From NCBI RefSeq assembly GCF_037975245.1, contig NC_092570.1, forward strand, positions 1,943,501 to 2,007,500: 64,000 nucleotides of DNA. The letters run 5' to 3'. Both the position numbers and the translations under genes were made by a program. Position 1 is the first letter of the stretch, and each line of letters begins with the position of its first letter. The notes beneath the pieces are model-generated. The model ran no database searches, had not been told where the DNA came from, and saw only the letters and a program-made list of their open reading frames with translations. Shown here in pieces: positions 62,501 to 64,000 of the stretch. Source of the DNA: Apostichopus japonicus. Lineage: Eukaryota; Echinodermata; Holothuroidea; Aspidochirotida; Stichopodidae.

Positions 62501-64000
62501 CCTGCCACCCCCTCTCCCTGCCACCCCCTCTCCCTGCCACCCCTCCTATCACCTCTCTCCCTGCCAACCCCTCTCCCTGCCACCCTCTCCTGCCACCCAT
62601 CTCCCTGCCACCCCCTCTCCTTGCCACCCTCTCATGTCACCCTCACCCTGCCACCCTCTCCCTGCCACCCCATCTTTCTGCCACTCCTTCTCCCTGGGGT
62701 CAGGTCAGAGGATTAGTAGTTCCCATTGTTGCATCTCATTGAACAGCCTCAAACTTGTAAGAAGTACAAACACATTGTTCTCACTTTCTTATTGGAATGT
62801 TGATGAATTTGAACAGATGTTAAACAGATGAGGATGTAAGGAGTAGAAAAGCGTAGCCCCTGCAGATTAGATGATCGGATTTAATGTTGAAAGGTCACAA
62901 TCATAAATACAAAAATTGTTAACTATTTTTTATTAATTATGATAAATTATCAAGACTGACTCTTCTACGTATGTATCTATGCAACCAAACGACCTGATGG
63001 ATTCTCAACTTCAGTCCTCTTAATATCTCTGAGATATCTTAAGACTAATTAACTCACCATGATGATGTTATATCCCTTGGAAAGGGAATAGACACTGCAC
63101 ATCATAAGGTAAAAGGTGGACGTGTGGTCTACACTGTGTTTCTGTTGAAAAGAATGAATTCACATGTTGCTCTTGATCCCTCCACCTTCCCAGTTTAAGT
63201 TTGATTTTTTTTTTTCCCTTTTTGTTCCTTGATTGATGAGGTGACAGTAAAGTTCTCAATAATCGCCAATGTTTACACAAACTTTAAACACTTTTCAAAT
63301 TGTGAGCCTCATCATTTTTGCCATCATGATCAAAATATTAAAAGTGAACTATGTGCAAAAACAAAACAAGCAAGAGAATGCACACTTCATCTTTGTCACT
63401 GTAATTATTGATAATGTGGTAATTATTTGATAATGTGGTAATTATTTGATAATGTGGTAATTATTTGATAATGTGGTAATTATTTTGATAATGTGGTAAT
63501 TATTTGATAATGATGGGCATGTCGTTGGAAATTGGATTATGGTTGATGTCATCTTTCCAGGTTCTCCCGGTGTTGATGGAGAGAAAGGGGAACGAGGACC
63601 ACCAGGAAGGGAAGGTCCAAGAGGAAATCCAGGTGCCCCTGGTACCTCTTTTGAGGGACCCAAGGGTATGGATGGTGCTCCTGGTAGGGATGGTTCTCCA
63701 GGACCTGAAGGGCCTGTTGGTGACAAGGGTCAGAAAGGTAAGGTTTTACATCCTTTGAAATTCATTCAAATTAACTATTGTTTTTTTGGGGGGGGGGGGG
63801 AGGGTGGGGATATTGAAATACCATGATTGCAGAAAAGCATTTGTTTGTTGATGTTAGAATTAAAATGATTTTGAATTAAAAGTATATTAGTTGGAGAAAA
63901 ACTTCAGTATTTGGTTGTCTTCATTCCTCCCATAGGTATCAAAGGTATAGACGCTAGTGTCATTGGTATGATGGGGCCACCGGGTCCTCCCGGACCTCAG
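17742..64000 (+). CDS. Type IV collagen alpha chain, 5' part (17 exons, runs off the window)
   Basis: A spliced basement-membrane collagen; such chains form trimers that assemble extracellularly into a network through their 7S and NC1 ends. Joining 17 exons gives 502 codons without a stop. Residues 1-29 are a signal peptide. Residues 30-48 hold four cysteines (31, 34, 39, 41) in a C-x2-C-x4-C-x-C pattern followed by a lysine-rich Gly-X-Y start, and Cys125 sits in GCNGTKG; both are marks of the collagen IV 7S domain. From recall, the 80 residues between the two motifs equal the vertebrate alpha-1(IV) spacing, so no 7S exon seems to be missing. From residue 139 the Gly-X-Y helix is broken by short interruptions, typical of type IV and not of fibrillar collagens. 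The rest of the helix and NC1 lie beyond 64000. Which alpha chain (alpha-1-like or alpha-2-like) cannot be decided without NC1. Confidence 0.93.
25331..25557 (-). mobile_element. tRNA-derived SINE, copy 1
   Basis: On the minus strand a tRNA-like head (25486-25554) shows an A box TTAGCTCAGTGG and B box GAGTTCGAGTC, and its ends GGAGTGT and TCACTCC pair at six of seven positions. A body follows that is shared with two other copies (AGATCCTCCTGC and GCCTCATTGGCTTATCAAAG on the + strand), and the element ends in (TATG)n at 25286-25333. An internal pol III promoter and a simple-repeat tail are SINE features. Confidence 0.78.
25543..25610. repeat. Local expansion of the SINE head end
   Basis: GAGCTAACACTCCTT recurs about four times, one copy shortened. 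The unit is the terminal part of the adjacent SINE tRNA-like head, so the array grew from it after insertion. Confidence 0.75.
26225..26420 (+). repeat. Pyrimidine-rich tract with internal repeats
   Basis: CTTCCAACCCCTTCATCTCT occurs twice among CTCTTCC and CCCCATCC variants. Non-coding, intron 1. Confidence 0.8.
26757..26786. repeat. Perfect palindrome, 13-bp arms
   Basis: ACCATGGAGCTAT and ATAGCTCCATGGT around CGTT, in intron 1. A weaker copy lies at 43406-43433 (CATGGAGCTAT/ATAGTTCCATG). Confidence 0.9.
26911..27757 (+). repeat. Minisatellite, unit about 25 bp, with 113-bp higher-order copies
   Basis: Variants of GTAAGTATGATCGGTATGAA plus AGCTT are repeated for about 850 bp. Inside, a longer block beginning TGAAAGTTTGTAT starts at 27288, 27401 and 27514, an exact 113-bp period carrying several variant units. 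Non-coding, in intron 1. Confidence 0.9.
32934..32990 (+). CDS. Collagen IV exon 2: 7S cysteine cluster
   Basis: Codes residues 30-48 ([10 protein letters not shown] then ICNGTKGER). Four cysteines in 11 residues followed by the first Gly-X-Y triplets are the N-terminal non-helical part of the 7S domain, used for disulfide cross-linking of four molecules. N42-G-T is an N-glycosylation sequon. Acceptor TTCCCTCTTACAG, donor GTAAGA, both phase 0. Intron 2 (about 14.4 kb) follows. Confidence 0.93.
33079..33210 (-). mobile_element. Internally deleted or truncated copy of the CAGTGGCGGAG hAT-type MITE
   Basis: Begins with the terminal sequence CAGTGGCGGAGCGTCCATAC, the reverse complement of the right end of the 11987-12365 copy, and continues with the reverse complement of its left half (the AGTATCTT.ACTCAAAAAATT and GTCGAAAGCGCCCCTACAG stretches). 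The other terminus and the middle are missing. Confidence 0.7.
33321..33677. mobile_element. hAT-type MITE, 'GGGCAACCTACGGCCCGCGG' family
   Basis: Left end CAGGGATGGGCAACCTACGG followed by CCCGCGGGCCACATGCGGCCCGC; right end GGTTGCCCACCCCTA is its inverted counterpart. These termini are a widespread hAT terminal-repeat type. An 8-bp target duplication with one mismatch flanks it: ATTTACAT (33313-33320) and ATTTACTT (33678-33685). No transposase is encoded. Confidence 0.8.
35548..39675 (+). mobile_element. 4.1-kb DNA-transposon-like element with long terminal inverted repeats
   Basis: The two ends are inverted copies. The outer 15 bases, TAGGCCATCAGCTGA, match exactly; a 16-base block, GTTTCGTTCCAGCAAC, about 20-30 bases further in matches exactly; and blocks around CAAAAGTTCTCCA and TTTCCTGCAGT match still further in (35650-35688 against about 39528-39563). 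The inverted repeats therefore extend about 140-150 bp with small indels. Both ends are bordered by TA, compatible with a TA target duplication but too short to prove it. The interior carries a broken + strand gene (35852-37801) and about 1.7 kb with no recognisable coding. No transposase motif was recognised, so the superfamily is unknown. Confidence 0.65.
35852..37801 (+). pseudogene. Decayed multi-exon gene of an unnamed cysteine-rich invertebrate family
   Basis: Pieces in order: ATG 35852 with a stop at 35960 and continued homologous-looking reading ([10 protein letters not shown], stop, [14 protein letters not shown]); a segment in another frame with [21 protein letters not shown] near 36090-36165; a segment at 36210-36333 with KLWCIAC and [12 protein letters not shown] before a [21 protein letters not shown] (37015-37058); then, shifted, [18 protein letters not shown] with two stops just after it; finally a 37437-37801 segment with [14 protein letters not shown] and a C-terminal cysteine cluster, split by TGA at 37687-37689 where the pattern expects a cysteine. 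The order and motifs resemble, from memory, uncharacterised proteins abundant in cnidarian, mollusc and echinoderm genomes. At least three frameshifts or indels and four stops make it non-functional. Function unknown. Confidence 0.6.
44176..44489. mobile_element. Small hAT-type MITE with a perfect target duplication
   Basis: Starts CAGTGGC and ends GCCACTG. Flanked on both sides by the identical octamer AGTAGAAC (44168-44175 and 44490-44497). Beyond the terminal 7 bases the inverted repeats are poor. Interior 314 bp, G-rich on the left, no coding potential. Confidence 0.75.
47403..47492 (+). CDS. Collagen IV exon 3: 7S triple helix
   Basis: Ten uninterrupted Gly-X-Y triplets (residues 49-78), starting [10 protein letters not shown] and ending GYAGFE. 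Acceptor TTTGTCTTTGCAG, donor GTAAGT, phase 0 on both sides. The 1.4-kb intron 3 after it holds a SINE copy split by a foldback insertion, and a probable retroelement tail. Confidence 0.96.
47611..48060 (-). mobile_element. tRNA-derived SINE, copy 2, split by a foldback insertion
   Basis: Same body, (TATG)n tail to the left and tRNA-like head (47995-48060) as copy 1. Between body and head there are about 200 extra bases containing the foldback unit at 47783-47969. Lies in intron 3. Confidence 0.78.
47783..47969. mobile_element. Foldback insertion with 42-bp perfect inverted repeats
   Basis: Bases 47798-47839 are the exact reverse complement of 47914-47955, with a 74-base loop. An outer octamer ATATTTAC (47783-47790) pairs with GTAAATAT (47962-47969), separated from the arms by six unpaired bases. 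The loop contains GTCACTGAG twice. The unit interrupts SINE copy 2, so it inserted after the SINE. Small foldback DNA transposons have this shape; a long structured-RNA hairpin is the alternative. Confidence 0.75.
48485..48640 (-). mobile_element. Probable 3' tail of a non-LTR retroelement
   Basis: Read on the minus strand the segment ends in AAATAAATGAAATGAAATGAAAT, a pentamer-type tail, preceded by a short unique stretch containing CCGCAAGGGTTTTTTG. Tails of this kind end many LINE or SINE copies. No reverse-transcriptase coding is present, so the family is not determined. Confidence 0.4.
48858..49010 (+). CDS. Collagen IV exon 4: 7S helix with conserved GCNGTKG
   Basis: Seventeen triplets (residues 79-129). 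The last two, GCN-GTK, hold Cys125 and the sequon N126-G-T; this motif is a hallmark of the 7S overlap in type IV chains, where the cysteine forms inter-molecule disulfides and the Asn carries an N-glycan. Acceptor TATTTTTAG, donor GTAAAG, phase 0. Its 3' end and donor region are copied about 220 bp downstream (see the tandem duplication). Confidence 0.97.
48996..49357 (+). repeat. Tandem duplication copying the end of exon 4 and its donor
   Basis: TGCAATGGTACAAAG|GT at 48996-49012 recurs at 49216-49232, followed in both by AGCTTCT.CATAA, TATGAAGG and CCTGGA blocks in the same order. Units are about 210-220 bp and clearly diverged. The second unit keeps the last five codons of exon 4 and a GT, but with GTCGAG in place of GTAAAG, a weaker donor. 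Confidence 0.75.
49717..49794 (+). CDS. Collagen IV exon 5
   Basis: Codes residues 130-155. Contains the first helix interruption, G-SSVP-G at 139-144, in the position where the 7S region ends in other type IV chains. Acceptor TTTCTTACAG, donor GTAAAT, phase 0. Intron 5 (1.6 kb) has a polypurine tract and no other supported gene. Confidence 0.95.
51021..51165 (+). repeat. Polypurine tract
   Basis: About 145 bp of nearly pure A and G. It explains the Phe/Leu-rich minus-strand frame 51011-51349, which is not a gene. Lies in intron 5. Confidence 0.85.
51416..51493 (+). CDS. Collagen IV exon 6
   Basis: Codes residues 156-181, again 78 bp, with the interruption G-ETLK-G at 162-167. Acceptor TATTTTTCAG, donor GTAAAC, phase 0. 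Intron 6 (2.0 kb) contains a 372-bp MITE and a truncated SINE copy. Confidence 0.93.
51654..52025. mobile_element. hAT-type MITE, CAGTGGCGTAGGAA family, copy 1
   Basis: Left end CAGTGGCGTAGGAA and right end TTCCTACGCCCTTG are inverted repeats. The interior is nearly the same as the 54587-54938 copy, including a GATGCAATTTGGTGC segment used twice. It lies in intron 6. Instead of an 8-bp duplication it is flanked by 33-bp direct repeats (51621-51653 and 52026-52058, one mismatch). Confidence 0.8.
52481..52621 (-). mobile_element. tRNA-derived SINE, copy 3, lacking the tRNA head
   Basis: The body matches copy 1 from TATTTTAGATCCTCCTGC to the AACTCTGTAAC end; the tRNA-like part is missing, as expected of a 5'-truncated retroposed copy. 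Lies in intron 6. Confidence 0.75.
53542..53604 (+). CDS. Collagen IV exon 7
   Basis: Seven clean triplets (residues 182-202), [10 protein letters not shown] through GDPGPP. Acceptor CTTGTTTGCAG, donor GTAAGT, phase 0. Intron 7 (738 bp) holds the hammerhead-like motif. Confidence 0.95.
54065..54104 (+). ncRNA. Hammerhead-ribozyme-like motif (imperfect)
   Basis: The parts occur in hammerhead order: GCCT and AGGC can form stem I; CTGAAG starts the core; GATCC and GGATC form a five-pair stem II around TGCTA; then GAAAC and GTC follow with a two-pair, loopless stem III. Minimal hammerheads with tiny stem III occur in Penelope-like elements and retrozymes. The core reads CTGAAGTA before stem II where CTGANGA is expected, so a T replaces an A and one base is extra; it may be inactive. 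Lies in intron 7. Confidence 0.4.
54343..54420 (+). CDS. Collagen IV exon 8
   Basis: Codes residues 203-228 with a seven-residue interruption, G-LQNVAFD-G at 215-223. This is the third 78-bp exon that is 26 codons because an interruption breaks the triplet count. Acceptor TTTTGTTTCAG, donor GTAAGT, phase 0. Intron 8 (1.2 kb) holds a 352-bp MITE. Confidence 0.95.
54587..54938. mobile_element. hAT-type MITE, CAGTGGCGTAGGAA family, copy 2
   Basis: Same termini and interior as 51654-52025, 352 bp. Flanked by CTTGATTA (54579-54586) and CTTGATGA (54939-54946), an 8-bp target duplication with one mismatch. It lies in intron 8. Minus-strand open frames in both copies share the peptide [15 protein letters not shown] because the DNA is repeated, not because a gene is present. 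Confidence 0.82.
55613..55711 (+). CDS. Collagen IV exon 9: interrupted segment with a cysteine
   Basis: Codes residues 229-261. After three regular triplets come back-to-back interruptions: G-ESCE-G (Cys241), G-PIPHD-G, G-P-G and G-TIEV-G. Acceptor TCATCACTTAG, donor GTGAGT, phase 0. The frame is open and continuous with both neighbours, so the irregular stretch is coding and not mis-spliced intron. Confidence 0.92.
55957..56010 (+). CDS. Collagen IV exon 10 (54 bp)
   Basis: Six triplets (residues 262-279). The 54-bp length is the classic collagen exon unit, here retained in a type IV gene. N273-G-T is a further sequon. Acceptor TACTCCTCAG, donor GTGAGT, phase 0. Intron 10 (754 bp) contains a run of 34 T (56496-56529). 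Confidence 0.93.
56496..56529 (+). repeat. Run of 34 T
   Basis: Unbroken T34 followed by CCCCC in intron 10. It could be a poly-A tail of a minus-strand retroposed copy, but no body could be recognised. Confidence 0.85.
56765..56827 (+). CDS. Collagen IV exon 11
   Basis: Seven triplets (residues 280-300), [10 protein letters not shown] through GPPGRM. Acceptor TTTCACTCGCAG, donor GTAAGA, phase 0. Intron 11 (821 bp) holds a small hAT-like MITE and C/G homopolymers. Confidence 0.95.
56892..57184. mobile_element. Diverged hAT-like MITE, CAGGYGTGTAGC termini
   Basis: Left end CAGGCGTGTAGC and right end GCTACACACCTG pair as 12-base inverted repeats with one mismatch. The interior shares GCTTAGATGCAATTTG with the CAGTGGCGTAGGAA family. 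Flanking octamers TCGTTTAC and TTGCTTAG agree at only 5 of 8 places, so the target duplication is doubtful. It lies in intron 11. Confidence 0.55.
57649..57747 (+). CDS. Collagen IV exon 12
   Basis: Eleven clean triplets (residues 301-333), [10 protein letters not shown] through GFNGAE. Acceptor is an uninterrupted T tract then CAG; donor GTAGGT, phase 0. Intron 12 (943 bp) shows only A/T homopolymers and short G-rich stretches. Confidence 0.96.
58691..58744 (+). CDS. Collagen IV exon 13 (54 bp)
   Basis: Six triplets (residues 334-351), [10 protein letters not shown] through GPQGPP. Acceptor TTTCATTTTTAG, donor GTAAGT, phase 0. This is the last exon with both borders between whole codons. 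Intron 13 is mostly the 32-bp minisatellite. Confidence 0.95.
58962..59497 (+). repeat. 32-bp minisatellite, about 17 units
   Basis: Unit TACGATTATAGTTTGGAGCA plus ACTAGATTGTAC repeats head to tail. Two variants, GCAACTAGA and GCAAAAAGA, alternate irregularly; the last units are degenerate. It fills most of intron 13, ending 114 bp before exon 14. Confidence 0.93.
59612..59717 (+). CDS. Collagen IV exon 14: cysteine-bearing interruption, first split-Gly donor
   Basis: Codes residues 352-386 plus the first base of Gly387. A ten-residue interruption, [12 protein letters not shown] (355-366, Cys363), is followed by regular triplets to GNR. The donor GTAAGT cuts after the first G of a Gly codon, so this exon is 106 bp and moves the following introns to phase 1. 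Confidence 0.95.
60111..60489. mobile_element. hAT-type MITE, same family as 11987-12365
   Basis: Left end CAGTGGCAGAGCTAGAGG, right end TCCGCCACTG, total 379 bp, exactly the length of the 11987-12365 copy. The interior matches it closely (GGGGCGCTTTCGACA, AGTAAAGATACTCCCTAGAT, TAAACGAAGAATAAATAGG), with a G homopolymer expanded near the right end. Flanks ATGAAAGG and ATGAGAGG form an 8-bp target duplication with one mismatch. It sits in intron 14. Confidence 0.85.
61029..61133 (+). CDS. Collagen IV exon 15
   Basis: Enters in phase 1 (GT completing Gly387) and codes to the first base of Gly422. Regular triplets except a single-residue break, G-T-G, at 411-413. Acceptor CTTACTCCTCACAG, donor GTACGT. 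Reading past the donor meets an in-frame stop in the intron. Intron 15 (2.4 kb) holds the large pyrimidine minisatellite and a 19-bp tandem repeat. Confidence 0.94.
62014..62697 (+). repeat. Pyrimidine-rich minisatellite, unit about 15 bp
   Basis: About 680 bp of CCCTCTCCCTGCCAC variants. Because the unit is about a multiple of three and lacks stops, all three + frames stay open (up to 301 codons) and encode Leu-Pro-Pro-Ala-Thr-like strings; this is a composition artefact. The minus strand is G-rich with regular GGG or GGGG runs. Confidence 0.92.
63403..63512 (+). repeat. 19-bp tandem repeat before exon 16
   Basis: AATTATTTGATAATGTGGT repeats about 5.5 times, ending about 50 bp before the exon 16 acceptor. 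Non-coding, in intron 15. Confidence 0.9.
63561..63737 (+). CDS. Collagen IV exon 16
   Basis: The longest exon seen (177 bp), phase 1 on both sides, residues 422 to first base of 481. Regular triplets with one interruption, G-TSFE-G at 449-454. Acceptor GTCATCTTTCCAG, donor GTAAGG. A 19-bp tandem repeat ends about 50 bp upstream of the acceptor. Confidence 0.96.
63936..64000 (+). CDS. Collagen IV exon 17 (cut by the window edge)
   Basis: Phase 1 entry after CTCCCATAG. Codes residues 481-502: GIK, a six-residue interruption G-IDASVI-G (484-491), then [12 protein letters not shown] up to the last base. No donor is seen, so the exon continues or ends exactly at the edge. Confidence 0.9.

Noticed and set aside
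61926-62831. Open frames of 245-301 codons in all three + frames, Pro/Leu/Ser-rich
   Set aside because: They lie wholly on a 15-bp pyrimidine minisatellite; all frames being open is an effect of the repeat unit.

Overview
The window is eukaryotic genomic DNA from a marine invertebrate. It is AT-rich, full of long G or C homopolymers, (TA)n tracts, minisatellites and small DNA transposons, and has one spliced gene with long introns. The gene content fits an echinoderm-like deuterostome, but no unambiguous taxonomic marker was seen, so the organism is an inference.

The one confidently supported functional gene is on the + strand from about 17.7 kb to beyond the right edge. It is a type IV collagen alpha chain: signal peptide, cysteine-rich 7S (N-terminal tetramerisation) domain, then the interrupted Gly-X-Y triple helix. 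Seventeen exons (17742 to 64000) join in one open frame of 502 codons with GT-AG introns throughout. The first two introns are about 15.1 kb and 14.4 kb; the rest are 0.2 to 2.4 kb. The 3' part of the helix and the NC1 domain lie outside the window.

Layout. 1-17.4 kb: no supported gene; microsatellites, inverted repeats, a composite hAT-type MITE (11852-12365), a degenerate 33-bp minisatellite and a tRNA-like relic. 17.4-17.8 kb: presumed promoter, 5' UTR and signal-peptide exon. Intron 1 (17.8-32.9 kb): a tRNA-derived SINE and a roughly 25-bp minisatellite with a 113-bp higher-order period. Intron 2 (33.0-47.4 kb): three hAT-type MITE pieces and a 4.1-kb element bounded by long inverted repeats that encloses a decayed multi-exon gene of a cysteine-rich family without a name I know. 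47.4-64 kb: collagen exons 3-17 separated by introns carrying SINE copies, a foldback insertion, further MITEs, a hammerhead-like motif and minisatellites.

The most novel candidate is the 4.1-kb inverted-repeat element at 35548-39675 and its broken cargo gene. The collagen gene shows a switch from whole-Gly to split-Gly exon borders and a local tandem duplication that copied the 3' end of exon 4 with its splice donor.
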